Source: Flavobacterium sp.
GTDB lineage: Bacteria; Bacteroidota; Bacteroidia; Flavobacteriales; Flavobacteriaceae
Length of the DNA stretch: 64,000 bases
Assembly: GCF_004211145.1 (NCBI RefSeq)
Contig: NZ_SEBS01000010.1
Location: 1-64,000 of the forward strand
Direction: 5' to 3'
In this document: positions 27,297 to 36,884 of the stretch, in pieces
Layout: every line of letters begins with the position of its first letter
How positions within the stretch are numbered: the stretch's first letter is position 1
The notes under the pieces: generated by a model
Database searches by the model: none
What the model was told of the DNA's origin: nothing
Seen by the model: the letters and a program-made list of their open reading frames with translations, nothing else
Made by a program: the position numbers and the translations under genes

Positions 27297-29798
27297 TTGC
27301 GCTTGAGAACGCATTTTTTGCTTTTTGCTTGCTGCATCACGTTCGCACAGCAGAACGGGAAAGCTTTACCCTTGCGCGACTACCTGAAAATACTCGAGGC
27401 GCGATTTTCAGTGAATTTCAGTTTCATCGAAAACGAAATCGAAAAAATTAATGTCGTCGCGCCCGATGAAAATTCGATCGGACAACAAATCGAGTCGCTC
27501 GAGATGCAAACTAATTTGACTTTCGAGTTCATCACGGCGAATTATATCGTCATCAGAAAGAAATCCAAAAGCGAAATCTGCGCGCAAATCATTGACTCCG
27601 AAACGGGATTACCGATTTCGGGCGCATCGGTGAAATCAGGGTCCAACACTACATATTCAAATGAAAAAGGCGAATTTTGCCTTACTTCGAAGTCGCCCGA
27701 GATCACCATTTCCCATGTGAGTTACGACAATCTTTCGCTTGCTACGACGAACCTGCCGGCATCGCCGAAGATCAAACTTTCGCTGCACGTGGAAATTTTA
27801 AGTGAAACCTTCGTTCCCGTCTTGCTCACGCGCGGCATCCGAAAAAAACCGGACGGTAGCTACGACATACTTTCCAAGAACTCGGGCCTGCTTCCCGGGT
27901 TGACCGAACCCGACGTGCTGCAAACAATGCAACAATTGCCCGGAGCCGTGAGCTTCGACGAAACGATTTCGAACCTTTCCATCCGCGGCGGCACCCACGA
28001 CCAGAATTTATTTCTGTGGAACGGGATCCGACTGTTTCAAACCGGGCATTTTTTCGGGTTGATTTCAGCATTGAACCCGAATTTATCACATTCGATCACG
28101 TTCTATAAAAATGCGAGTCCGGCAAGTTTGGGCGAAGCGGTTTCAGGGACGGTGCTTATCGAGACATTACCCGAAAGTGGAAATTATTTCGAGAATTCGA
28201 TCGGCATGAACATGCTCAATTTCGATTTCAACACGGCGTTCAAGACGTCACCGAACACGAGCTGGCAGTTCAGCGGCCGACGTTCTACGACTGACTTCTT
28301 CGATTCCCCGACATACCGACGTTATTCGGAACGAATTTTCCAAAACACGAAAATCACGAATATTTTTGTGGACCAGGAAGTCGATTACCGAACGTCGGAG
28401 AACTTTTATTTCTACGATTTCACGGCTCAGTTTCGGCAAAAGATCGGCTCGAAATCTGAACTTCGCTTCAACGGTATTTTCATCGAAAACGAACTCGAAG
28501 TCTATCAACGCTTGAATGCGAATGCCGCGAGCGACGCCCAGGAAAATGAGCTCAAGCAACAATCCACGGCGGGAAATCTCGTGTTCAAGACCGATTGGAA
28601 TTCGAAACACAAGAGCACGTTCTCAGCATTTTTCTCGCGTTATATGGTCGATTCCGAAGATCGTCCTCTCGAAGAAACGAATCGCTTGATCAACCAACAC
28701 AACGTCATCACCGACAAAGGAATAACGGTTGGGCACGACTTTCATCTGAACGAAAAGATCATTCTAAAAGGCGGTTATCAGGTTATCGAAAGCAGCCTTA
28801 AAAATGAAAACCGGGACAATCTTGCGATCGATGTCGAGGACAGCAGGTTCTTGCTCACGCATGCGTTATTTGTGCAAGGCGAACTGACGCTGGCGAGATG
28901 GTTTTTGTCGGGCGGAATCCGTCAGCAGTATTTCCAGACGTTGGACCGATTCAGGACGGAACCTCGATTTTTGGCGTCGTACCGCGTGAATAAGGATCTC
29001 GATTTTTCAATTTCGGGCGAATTAAAAAGCCAGACGGCCCAGCAATCTGTCTACCTCCAGGAAGATTTCTTCGGACTCGAAAAACGACAATGGACGCTCG
29101 CCGACGGGAACGGGACGCCGTTGATAACCAGCAGCCAGATTTCGTCGGCGGTAACCTACAAGAAGTGGAAATGGCTGTTTAGCCTCGAACCGTTCTACAA
29201 AAAAGTAAGTCATATCACGAGTAAAAGCCAAGGTTTCCAGAATCAGTTCGAGTTTGAAAACGCCGTTGGAAGTTATCGTGTTCTAGGTGTGGAATTTTTG
29301 GTTCAGAAGCAATGGCGCGACTTCACGGCCTGGCTCAACTATCATTACAACCGAAATGAGTATCGATTCGAAAGTTTCGCTCCCAGCGATTTCCCGAACA
29401 TCTACAGCATTCCGCATTCGCTGCGCAGCGGTTTGATTTACGACAAACACAAATGGCAATTCGCGTTGGGTACGAATTGGTTTTCAGGAAAATATTACAC
29501 CGAACCGTCGTCTAGAATTCCGGTTTTCGACGAGAACCAGGATCTCACGATATTATATAAATCTCCGAATTCCGACAGGCTCGACGACTACTTCCAAGTG
29601 AATTTCTCGGGAAGTTTCACTCAGGCCATTTCCAAAAAAGCGAATATGAAATGGGGAATTTCGGTGCAGAACCTGCTGGACAAGACCGTGAGCATCAACA
29701 AAAGTTACCGCATCAATTCAGTGAATTCGGCCATCGAAGAAGTAAATGTGTTGTCGCTCGCGAGAACTTTCAATGGTTTCGTGAGAGTTTATTTTTAG
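27297..29798 (+). CDS. TonB-dependent transducer with STN domain
   Basis: The 833-residue product is the outer-membrane receptor of the sigma/FecR trio. The frame has no ATG near its start; a TTG at 27297, one base after the FecR stop, gives a signal peptide (LLFACCITFAQ). An STN signalling domain (about 25-88) precedes a carboxypeptidase-regulatory-like domain (about 94-165), then the plug (QQLPGAVSFDETISNLSIRGG at about 213-233) and the beta barrel. The STN domain fits surface signalling to FecR. The substrate is unknown; no SusD partner follows. It overlaps the convergent SDR gene by 4 bases. Confidence 0.92.
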   Translation: MRLRTHFLLFACCITFAQQNGKALPLRDYLKILEARFSVNFSFIENEIEKINVVAPDENSIGQQIESLEMQTNLTFEFITANYIVIRKKSKSEICAQIIDSETGLPISGASVKSGSNTTYSNEKGEFCLTSKSPEITISHVSYDNLSLATTNLPASPKIKLSLHVEILSETFVPVLLTRGIRKKPDGSYDILSKNSGLLPGLTEPDVLQTMQQLPGAVSFDETISNLSIRGGTHDQNLFLWNGIRLFQTGHFFGLISALNPNLSHSITFYKNASPASLGEAVSGTVLIETLPESGNYFENSIGMNMLNFDFNTAFKTSPNTSWQFSGRRSTTDFFDSPTYRRYSERIFQNTKITNIFVDQEVDYRTSENFYFYDFTAQFRQKIGSKSELRFNGIFIENELEVYQRLNANAASDAQENELKQQSTAGNLVFKTDWNSKHKSTFSAFFSRYMVDSEDRPLEETNRLINQHNVITDKGITVGHDFHLNEKIILKGGYQVIESSLKNENRDNLAIDVEDSRFLLTHALFVQGELTLARWFLSGGIRQQYFQTLDRFRTEPRFLASYRVNKDLDFSISGELKSQTAQQSVYLQEDFFGLEKRQWTLADGNGTPLITSSQISSAVTYKKWKWLFSLEPFYKKVSHITSKSQGFQNQFEFENAVGSYRVLGVEFLVQKQWRDFTAWLNYHYNRNEYRFESFAPSDFPNIYSIPHSLRSGLIYDKHKWQFALGTNWFSGKYYTEPSSRIPVFDENQDLTILYKSPNSDRLDDYFQVNFSGSFTQAISKKANMKWGISVQNLLDKTVSINKSYRINSVNSAIEEVNVLSLARTFNGFVRVYF

Positions 29799-30445
29799 GT
29801 TGAAAGTTGTTTGATGTCGGCGATTTCCAGGACTTTCTTCGGATAACCTTTCTTGCAGACGTTAACCATCGCGCGCCCGACTTCGTGCAGACTCAATACA
29901 TTTTTTGGAGCGAAGAAGCGGATGATTTTCGTGAGGACTTCGTAAGCTAATTTCCAATTCTTCTGGTCTTTTACGGGAAGCATCGCGCCCGGACGGAACG
30001 CGTAAACGCCTTTGAACGGCAGCTTGATCAGGTCGTTTTCGGTTTTGCCTTTCACGCGCGCCCACATGACTTTTCCTTTTTCGGAACTATCGGTGTAAAG
30101 TCCCGAAACATATGTAAAAACCATTTGAGGATTAACCGCGACCAACGTTTTGGCGAACGATAGCGTCGTATCGTACGTTATTTTCGTAAACTTTTCCTCG
30201 CTCATCCCGAAAGAACTTATCCCGGCGCAGAAAAAACAAGCGTCGTAGCCTTTGAGTGTTTCCGAATGTCGATCGAGTTCGAAGAAATCGGGAACGAGCA
30301 ATTCTTTCAATTTCGGATGTTCGAGGTCGTAGTGCTTTCGGTTGATGATCAAAACGTGGGAAACTTCAGGATTCTCGAGACAATCGAGGAAAACGCCTTC
30401 GCCGACCATTCCGGTTGCGCCTGTGATGATGACTTTGAGTGACAT
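29795..30445 (-). CDS. NAD(P)-binding SDR-like / epimerase family protein
   Basis: The 216-residue product starts at the ATG at 30445 (MSLKVIITGATGMVGEG), which places the Rossmann motif GATGMVG at residues 8-14; the longer frame adds 13 non-conserved residues. It belongs to the atypical short-chain dehydrogenases related to HIM1 and YwnB-type NAD(P)H-binding proteins (FVYVSGLYTD-type strand, here FTYVSGLYTDSSEKGKVMWARVKGKTE with the YxxxK-like WARVK). The substrate is unknown. Confidence 0.85.
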   Translation of the reverse strand: MSLKVIITGATGMVGEGVFLDCLENPEVSHVLIINRKHYDLEHPKLKELLVPDFFELDRHSETLKGYDACFFCAGISSFGMSEEKFTKITYDTTLSFAKTLVAVNPQMVFTYVSGLYTDSSEKGKVMWARVKGKTENDLIKLPFKGVYAFRPGAMLPVKDQKNWKLAYEVLTKIIRFFAPKNVLSLHEVGRAMVNVCKKGYPKKVLEIADIKQLST

Positions 30446-30526
30446 AACGATGTTTTTCACTAAAGTAGCCATAAATCTGCCCAAGTGGAAACGGATTGTG
30501 TTTTTGTTAAGCCGATCCGCACCATT

Positions 30527-31360
30527 TCAATGCTTGTGATTGAGCATTTTCGACACATTGGCATATAGCGGCGGAAACTTGGCCTTGAACTCTTGCGGCG
30601 TCTCAAAATAGTGTTCGAGGATTACCGCCAGGAATTCGTAGGTATTCGTAAACGCGTAATCTCGGAAATAGCCGGCATCGGTGAGTCTTTGCCTGTTGCC
30701 AGGATGGCTGACTTCGTCGGAAATCCTGTCGTAAACCTGTGTAAAGATAGCGGCGCTCACATCGCTGTGTTTCGTGCCGTGATAGTGTAACACGTGCGCG
30801 AATTCGTGTATGCCGAGGTTTAGGTTGTCGTTCGCGATGTCGTTTCCTGCGACAAAATCCTGCCATGAAAAAGCGATCGCGCGCATGCCTGGATTGAATT
30901 CGCCCTTGTGATAAGATTCGGAATATTTCGAGTAATACGCGCCCGGATATACGATGACGCGATCAAAAATATCCAGGAGGTAATTTCGCATGCCGAACGA
31001 GAGCGTGATGTAGCTTATGGCAATCCTGATTTTCACTTCGTCGGTCACCTCAAAATCTTCGCGCCCGATGAATTCGTACCGATCGATGAACCGACAGATC
31101 CGGTGTTCAAAATAAATCTTGCGTTTGGGCGTAAGCCTGTTGTAAAACGTGGAATGTTGGCGCAATAACGACTGATTGGCGGTTTCCAAACACTTCGGAA
31201 ACGGATAATAGTGAACGTAAAACGGCTTTTTGAAAATAAATGCGTAGACGCGTTCGGTTTGCAGGTAGAAAATGCTGAAAACGAGCGAAAGAAATCCGAA
31301 TACGACGAGAAACAGCACGAGCGACACTACGACTATTTCGGGGATTGAGAGGTCTTCCAT
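30527..31360 (-). CDS. Zinc-dependent peptidase, MtfA (M90) family
   Basis: The 277-residue product has an N-terminal membrane segment (about 8-32) and a metallopeptidase domain with HEFAHVLHYHG at about residues 189-199, the HExxH zinc motif. Other family marks are the FSWQDFVAG segment before it and the EFLAVILEHYFETPQEFK helix after it. E. coli MtfA binds the Mlc repressor and is an aminopeptidase-like enzyme. This version has a membrane anchor that MtfA lacks. It reads leftward with the SDR gene 81 bases further on. Confidence 0.88.
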   Translation of the reverse strand: MEDLSIPEIVVVSLVLFLVVFGFLSLVFSIFYLQTERVYAFIFKKPFYVHYYPFPKCLETANQSLLRQHSTFYNRLTPKRKIYFEHRICRFIDRYEFIGREDFEVTDEVKIRIAISYITLSFGMRNYLLDIFDRVIVYPGAYYSKYSESYHKGEFNPGMRAIAFSWQDFVAGNDIANDNLNLGIHEFAHVLHYHGTKHSDVSAAIFTQVYDRISDEVSHPGNRQRLTDAGYFRDYAFTNTYEFLAVILEHYFETPQEFKAKFPPLYANVSKMLNHKH

Positions 31361-31520
31361 TGGGTAAATGTAGGAAAATTATTGTCGGGTTTTTGGGTGT
31401 GGCTGCGGTTGGATTTTGGTTGGAGTAATTTTGAATTTGGAAAGAGCGGTGAGTTTTCGGTTATTGATTTTCGATTGAAATGGGTTGTTTTGTGTTTTGA
31501 TTGGGAGGAATGTGTGGGTT

Positions 31521-32014
31521 GGAGGATTTCGCTGCGCGGCATGGTTTGACGCTGTAATTTGAAAATGGGAAAAGTTAGACAGAAATGTTTAAGTGAGAAT
31601 GATGGGTGTCATGGAGAGAATTCCGCTGCGCGCATCTTGAAAAGTCCGTTTTGAGATAGGAAAAAGGCAAAAGAATATCACGCGAACTTGGGCGAAAGGA
31701 TGAGATTCCGTTGCGTGATTATTTGTTTTTTTTGGGAAGGATGTTCATGTGTCCTTGCTAGGAAGTACGAATGTGTCACGAAGAGGATTCCGCTGCGCGG
31801 CATCGTTTAAGGCTCCGATTTGAAAATGGGAAAAGCCAAACAAAAAATGTTTAAGTGAGAATGGACGAATATGTCACGAGAGGATTGCGCTGCGCGGCAT
31901 CGTAAAGCTCCGATTGAAAAAGGAAAAGCCAAACAAACGATGTTTAAGTGAGAATGGACGAATATGTCACGAAAGGATTCCGCTGCGCGGCATCCTTCAA
32001 AGCTCCGCTTTGAA
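31521..32014. repeat. Degenerate tandem array next to tRNA-Arg
   Basis: At least four imperfect copies share GAGGATTCCGCTGCGCGGCAT, then TTTGAAAATGGAAAA-like sequence and AATGTTTAAGTGAGAATG. Clear unit borders (GTCACGA) are at about 31775, 31873 and 31966, giving periods of 98 and 93 bases. Older copies lie at about 31521 and 31606. The last unit runs into the terminator hairpin and the tRNA. The stretch 31361-31520 is G/T-rich with no gene I can support. A 74-residue open frame across the units is an artefact of the repeats. Confidence 0.75.
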
Positions 32015-32079
32015 AATGGAAAAAGCCGCAAAAAAAATGTTCAAGCGAGCTTGACATTTTTTTTGCGGCTTTTTCCATT
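32015..32079. terminator. Very long hairpin after tRNA-Arg
   Basis: Arms of 32 and 31 bases (AATGGAAAAAGCCGC ... GCGGCTTTTTCCATT) pair almost perfectly, with one unpaired base and a 3-base loop near 32046. On the minus strand it lies 6 bases after the tRNA 3' end and includes a long T tract, so it should terminate the tRNA transcript and form a double-stranded RNA stem. Confidence 0.75.
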
Positions 32080-32085
32080 TATTCG

Positions 32086-32157
32086 TGACCCCGAGAGGAT
32101 TCGAACCTCCATCATCAGAACCGGAATCTGACATTCTATCCATTGAACTACGGGACC
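32086..32157 (-). tRNA. tRNA-Arg (anticodon CCG)
   Basis: The minus strand folds into a cloverleaf: acceptor GGTCCCG with CGGGGTC (two G-U pairs), anticodon stem TCAGA/TCTGA around loop TTCCGGT with anticodon CCG, and T loop TTCGAAT. The CCA end is not encoded. It reads CGG codons. It starts 4 bases after the yqeY stop, so it is probably cut from the same transcript, and is followed by the long hairpin. Confidence 0.93.
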
Positions 32158-32161
32158 TTTA

Positions 32162-32611
32162 TTATGCGAGCAGTCGTTTTACGACACCTGAAATGGTTTT
32201 CCCATCGGCTTTGCCTGCAAGTTCCGCCGACACCAAGCCCATGACTTTTCCCATATTGGACATTCCGCCCAAATTGCCCTCAGAAATGATTCTCTCGACG
32301 ACGACCTCGATTTCAGCCTCACTCAACTGAGCCGGCAGGAACTTTTCGATAACGGCCGCCTGATCGATTTCAGGTTGCGCCAAATCCTGGCGGTTCTGTT
32401 GTATGTATATCGCCGCGCTGTCCTTGCGTTGCTTCACAAGGCGTTGCAGAATTTTGATTTCTTCGTCGGCGCTCAGTTCTTCTTTGGCACCCGTTTCGGT
32501 TTGCGCCATAAGTATAGCCGATTTCACCGCGCGCAACGATTCCAAAGCCAATGTATCTTTGGCGCGCATGGCGTTTTTAATCTCATCGTTAATTTGTGCT
32601 TGTAGGCTCAT
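32162..32611 (-). CDS. GatB/YqeY domain protein
   Basis: The 149-residue product is a stand-alone YqeY protein (pattern MRAKDTLALESLRAVKSAI, then LVKQRKDSAAIY, FLPAQLSEAEIE and GKVMGLV). The domain is shared with the tail of GatB and is thought to touch tRNA. Its exact role is not known. In this window it directly precedes a tRNA gene on the same strand and follows ftsZ, the common flavobacterial order. Confidence 0.93.
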   Translation of the reverse strand: MSLQAQINDEIKNAMRAKDTLALESLRAVKSAILMAQTETGAKEELSADEEIKILQRLVKQRKDSAAIYIQQNRQDLAQPEIDQAAVIEKFLPAQLSEAEIEVVVERIISEGNLGGMSNMGKVMGLVSAELAGKADGKTISGVVKRLLA

Positions 32612-32640
32612 AACGTCTTTTTTTTAGTGGTGCGAAGTTA

Positions 32641-32678
32641 AAAAAAATAACCCGAAAACTCGTTTGAATTTTCGGGCT
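32641..32678 (-). terminator. Terminator after ftsZ
   Basis: On the minus strand CCCGAAAA / TTTTCGGG with a 10-base loop is followed by a T run. It ends the dcw transcript before yqeY. Confidence 0.75.
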
Positions 32679-32699
32679 AAAAAGAAAAAATGGTTTAGG

Positions 32700-34637
32700 T
32701 TAGTCTACATTATCATGTAGAAAAGAGTTGTTCGATCGCAACTGTATATCGTCGTTGCTATCGGTTCCAAGCGACATGCGGGAGTTCGCGTTGTTGATTG
32801 GATTTGAGCTTATATCGACACCCGAACGTTTGTAGGCGGGTTCTTTTTCGTATTCGTCGACTTTTGACGGATTGTTGTGGAACTTGTAATTGAACTCCTT
32901 CAACTTCCTTCGGCGTTCGTCGGCGCGGTGTTTCAAAGTATCTTCGATCGACATTTCGAGCGGAGATACTTCTTCATAAGCCGATGAGAAGTTCGATACC
33001 GGAGCCTCGACCTGTTTCATCGTGATGTTCAATTCCTCGGCGATCGGTTCAGCGGCGATCGTAGCGGCCGGTTTCGAATCCATGAGGCTTTTCTCGACTT
33101 CCATGTATTCTTCGAGCGAATATTTCACGATTCCGGTTTCGTTGAGTTCGGTCATCGGAACAACCTGAACGGCATCGGTAACTTTGATATCGCGTGTTTC
33201 CTGAGTCAATTCGAACAGGATTTTTTCTTCGTTTACAATCGGAGTCGTCGGGATCGGAAGGTCGAACGTGAATGCGGCCTGTTCTTCCTTTTGGACGAAA
33301 ATCGGCTCCTGTACTTTGATTTCCTTCACTTCAGGCGTTGTGATGAAAAAGTCGAAATCGTTGATGGCCGAAACCACTTCGAACGTCACATCGAGATTCT
33401 TGATGAATTCTGACGTCGGAACCAAATCCATTTCGAATTGTGCGACCGGAGCTGCAACGAATGCCGGCTCTTCCTCGATCAATTCAAACACTACCTTGTC
33501 TTCTTTCTGGCTTTGAGGAGCGCTTTCCTCAACTTTCAAAAAATCAACCGATGGCAATACATTTCCCTTGGTAAGGTCGTGCTCGATCTTGTGATCGCCG
33601 TCGAGCGAATGGATGATTTTCTTTGGTTCGTTGTTTACGATCTGCGTTTGCTGGTCGATGTTGAAACCCGTCGCGATGACCGTTACGGCAATCGATTCCC
33701 CAAGCGTTTCGTCTTCCCCGACACCCATGATGATGTTGGCGTTGTGACCTGCTTCCGACTGGATATAATCATTGATTTCTCCGATTTCGTCAATCGTGAT
33801 CTCACTCGTTCCCGACACGATCAAAAGCAAAACGTTCTTAGCACCTGAGATTTTATTGTCGTTCAAAAGCGGGGAATCCAAAGCGGCAACGATTCCTTCT
33901 TTTGCGCGATTATCACCGATCGAAGTCGCCGAACCCATAATCGCGGTTCCGGAGTTCGACAATACGGTCTTCGCATCTTTCAAGTCGATGTTTTGCGTGT
34001 AGTGGTGCGTGATGACTTCGGCGATACCGCGTGATGCGGTCGCCAAAACTTCGTCGGCCTTGGAGAAACCGGCCTTGAAGCCAAGGTTTCCGTAAACCTC
34101 ACGCAATTTGTTGTTGTTGATCACGATGAGTGAATCGACTTGCTTGCGAAGTCTTTCGACACCTTGCATCGCTTGATCCTGACGCACTTTTCCTTCAAAC
34201 TGGAACGGAATCGTCACGATACCGACGGTCAAAATATCTTTTTCCTTAGCCAATTGCGCGATCACAGGAGCTGCACCAGTTCCCGTTCCTCCGCCCATAC
34301 CGGCCGTGATGAATACCATTTTCGTGTTGCTGTCGAGCATTTTCTCGATTTCGGCTACCGATTCGATCGCCGATTGCTGCCCTACTTCAGGATTCGCTCC
34401 CGCACCCAAACCTTCCGTGAGCGCAACGCCCAACTGAATCTTGTTCGGGACCGGGCTCATGCCCAACGCTTGTGAATCGGTGTTGCAGACGATAAAGTCG
34501 ACACCTTTGATTCCTTGCTTAAACATGTGGTTGATCGCATTGCTTCCGCCGCCACCAACGCCTATTACTTTAATTACGTTCGACTGATTTTTTGGTAAGT
34601 CGAACGAGATGCTTCCGAATTCTGAGTTGCCTGTCAT
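32700..34637 (-). CDS. ftsZ: Cell division protein FtsZ
   Basis: FtsZ is the tubulin-like GTPase that forms the division ring. The GTPase signature GGGTGTG is at residues 115-121. The globular core ends near residue 325. The 645-residue length is well above the 380-400 of E. coli-type proteins. The extra part is an acidic, disordered linker of about 280 residues, typical of Bacteroidota. The C-terminal peptide (NNSFLHDNVD) is probably the contact site for FtsA. It is the last dcw gene before the terminator, 86 bases after ftsA. Confidence 0.97.
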   Translation of the reverse strand: MTGNSEFGSISFDLPKNQSNVIKVIGVGGGGSNAINHMFKQGIKGVDFIVCNTDSQALGMSPVPNKIQLGVALTEGLGAGANPEVGQQSAIESVAEIEKMLDSNTKMVFITAGMGGGTGTGAAPVIAQLAKEKDILTVGIVTIPFQFEGKVRQDQAMQGVERLRKQVDSLIVINNNKLREVYGNLGFKAGFSKADEVLATASRGIAEVITHHYTQNIDLKDAKTVLSNSGTAIMGSATSIGDNRAKEGIVAALDSPLLNDNKISGAKNVLLLIVSGTSEITIDEIGEINDYIQSEAGHNANIIMGVGEDETLGESIAVTVIATGFNIDQQTQIVNNEPKKIIHSLDGDHKIEHDLTKGNVLPSVDFLKVEESAPQSQKEDKVVFELIEEEPAFVAAPVAQFEMDLVPTSEFIKNLDVTFEVVSAINDFDFFITTPEVKEIKVQEPIFVQKEEQAAFTFDLPIPTTPIVNEEKILFELTQETRDIKVTDAVQVVPMTELNETGIVKYSLEEYMEVEKSLMDSKPAATIAAEPIAEELNITMKQVEAPVSNFSSAYEEVSPLEMSIEDTLKHRADERRRKLKEFNYKFHNNPSKVDEYEKEPAYKRSGVDISSNPINNANSRMSLGTDSNDDIQLRSNNSFLHDNVD

Positions 34638-34723
34638 ACTATCTGGTATTTAATTCTTGCTTTGTCTTGTTTTGTTTTTTTTGTCGGAGTCCTTGAACCC
34701 TGATCCTTGCGCCCTGTCCCCAA

Positions 34724-36154
34724 TTACTCGGCGTTGTCAAGGAATTCCTTTATCTTCTCCACATACTTGTCGAAGAACGAACGACGGATTTTTCCCTCGG
34801 TCGTCTGAGGTTCCTTTTGCGCTTCCATTTCTACTGCAACAGGCTCCAAAATTTCCTGTTTCGATTCCTGCGACATCACCGTCTGCGTGTAAACCGGCGG
34901 CTGCACTTGTTGGATCGGTTGCTGCTGAATCGGTTGTTGCTTGTAAACCGGCGCCTGCACAGGCTCGACGTACATCTTCACCGCACTTTGCGTCTTGTTG
35001 TTGATGCTGTTCATCACCAATCCGACTGCAGTCGCGTACATCGGCGATGAAATATCTTCGCTCGAATTTCCGGCCAAATGCTCGTTCGGATAACCGATAC
35101 GCGTATCCATTCCCGTGATGTATTCGACCAATTGCTTGATGTGTTTCAGTTGCGATCCGCCGCCTGTAAGCACGATTCCCGCGATCAATTTCTTGCGCGG
35201 ATCTTCGTGTCCGTACGCTTTGATTTCGGCAAAAACCTGCTCGATGATCTCAACGACGCGGGCGTGGATGATTTTCGACAAGTTCTTCAATGAGATTTCT
35301 TTCGGTTCACGACCGCGAAGGCCCGGAATCGAAACGATCTCGTTGTCTTTATTTTCGCCCGGCCAGGCCGATCCGAATTTCACTTTCAACAGTTCGGCTT
35401 GTTTCTCGATAATCGAACAGCCTTCCTTAATGTCTTCGGTGATTACGTTTCCGCCGAATGGAATTACCGCCGTATGACGGATGATGCCATCCTTGAAGAT
35501 CGCCAAGTCAGTCGTTCCGCCACCGATATCGATGAGCGCGACGCCTGCTTCTTTTTCTTCCTGGCTCAAAACTGCGTCCGACGAAGCCAATGGCTCGAGC
35601 GTCAAACCTGACAATTCGATGCCTGAACTCTGTACGCATCGGCCCACATTCCGGATCGATGAAGCCTGGCCGACCACGACGTGGAAGCTCGACTCCAAAC
35701 GACCGCCGTACATGCCGATCGGTTCTTTTATCTCTGACTGCCCGTCGATCTTGAATTCCTGTGGCAATACGTGGATGATTTCCTCACCCGGAAGCATCGC
35801 CAACTTGTTCACCTGATCGATGAGAAGCTGAATGTCTTTGTCTCCGATTACCTCTTCAGGATTGTTTCGGCTCACGTAATCGGTGTGTTGGATGCTGCGG
35901 ATGTGTTGTCCCGCGATCCCGACGACCACGTCTTTGATCTTGTAACCCGAATTCGCCTCTGCCTCGAGCACCGCCTGTTGGATCGACTGGATCGTCTGGG
36001 TGATGTTGTTCACCACGCCACGCGCCACGCCAAGGCTTTTCGATTTGCCCATGCCAAGTATTTCGAGTTTTCCGTACTCGTTCTTCTTGCCGATCATCGC
36101 AACGATCTTTGTCGTCCCGATATCCAAACCTACTGCAATGTTCTCTTTTTCCAT
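34724..36154 (-). CDS. ftsA: Cell division protein FtsA
   Basis: FtsA is the actin-like ATPase that ties FtsZ to the membrane and recruits later division proteins. The 476-residue product has the nucleotide-binding segments VGLDIGTTKIVAMIG (about 8-22), ALIDIGGGTTDLAIF (about 207-221) and IVLTGGGSQL (about 325-334). A Gln/Pro-rich linker (about 395-430) precedes the C-terminal amphipathic helix (SFFDKYVEKIKEFLDN) used for membrane binding. It begins 7 bases after ftsQ ends. Confidence 0.97.
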   Translation of the reverse strand: MEKENIAVGLDIGTTKIVAMIGKKNEYGKLEILGMGKSKSLGVARGVVNNITQTIQSIQQAVLEAEANSGYKIKDVVVGIAGQHIRSIQHTDYVSRNNPEEVIGDKDIQLLIDQVNKLAMLPGEEIIHVLPQEFKIDGQSEIKEPIGMYGGRLESSFHVVVGQASSIRNVGRCVQSSGIELSGLTLEPLASSDAVLSQEEKEAGVALIDIGGGTTDLAIFKDGIIRHTAVIPFGGNVITEDIKEGCSIIEKQAELLKVKFGSAWPGENKDNEIVSIPGLRGREPKEISLKNLSKIIHARVVEIIEQVFAEIKAYGHEDPRKKLIAGIVLTGGGSQLKHIKQLVEYITGMDTRIGYPNEHLAGNSSEDISSPMYATAVGLVMNSINNKTQSAVKMYVEPVQAPVYKQQPIQQQPIQQVQPPVYTQTVMSQESKQEILEPVAVEMEAQKEPQTTEGKIRRSFFDKYVEKIKEFLDNAE

Positions 36155-36161
36155 ATCCGAG

Positions 36162-36884
36162 TTATTTTGAGCAAACTACCTGTTGAATAAACTTGAGGTT
36201 GATCGTCTTATAGTTTTTAATCGTACTGTCCTGTGCGGCTTTCTGGAAGAACGCCTTGTAATTCTTAAACTTCCTTTCGATGTTCACGGGCTTGCCGAAA
36301 TCGATTTCATAATCATAATTCCGATTCGTCATGACCAGGCTTCCGCTTGGCGATACACGAATCCCTGTGATGTTTTTCCGTAAAAAATCATCGTCGTGGA
36401 TACTCCGGAAAACTTTCTTGAGATCCGAGGTGTTCGCACCGTTCACGCCACCTGAAACGAGCGGCACACGCGCAGTGTACATCGTCGATAGGGGCATTTT
36501 ATTCCCTTCATAATCAATATAGAAAGAACCCGATTCGTCAAACACTCTCACTACGGGAGTTTTCTGTTTTACAACAGCCTTCAGCACACCGTCCACACTT
36601 ACGAAAATCTCAGATTTTTCAACCATTTCGTGGGCATTGACGGCCTTTTCCAACTTGTTCAAATCTAAATTTTCTTTTTCAATGGCTGCGAAGGCGCTAT
36701 TTTTTTCTATTAACAATTTATTAACCGCTTCGGGCGTCATGTACAGTGTTTCAGCGTTTTCGAAAACGACTTCGGATTTCCGCAAATGACGGTGCGCATT
36801 TCTATTCGAACTGAACGCGTACAAAAATATTACACCGCTGATAATCAGCAACAAACGGATATTTCCCCAATTGAATCGCTTCAT
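36162..36884 (-). CDS. ftsQ: Cell division protein FtsQ
   Basis: FtsQ/DivIB links early and late divisome proteins and inhibits or organises FtsWI through the FtsLB pair. The 240-residue product has a short cytoplasmic N-terminus, one membrane segment (IRLLLIISGVIFLYAF, about 9-24) and a periplasmic part with the POTRA-type beta region (MTPEAVNKLL, KLEKAVNAHEMVEKSEIFVSVDG-like). Sequence similarity in this family is low in Bacteroidota, and position between murC and ftsA supports the call. Its start overlaps the murC stop by 4 bases. Confidence 0.9.
   Translation of the reverse strand: MKRFNWGNIRLLLIISGVIFLYAFSSNRNAHRHLRKSEVVFENAETLYMTPEAVNKLLIEKNSAFAAIEKENLDLNKLEKAVNAHEMVEKSEIFVSVDGVLKAVVKQKTPVVRVFDESGSFYIDYEGNKMPLSTMYTARVPLVSGGVNGANTSDLKKVFRSIHDDDFLRKNITGIRVSPSGSLVMTNRNYDYEIDFGKPVNIERKFKNYKAFFQKAAQDSTIKNYKTINLKFIQQVVCSK

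Noticed and set aside
31807..32031. 74-residue minus-strand frame with internal repeats next to tRNA-Arg
   Set aside because: It is the tandem array read in one frame. Its repeats follow the DNA period and it lacks a promoter and family match.
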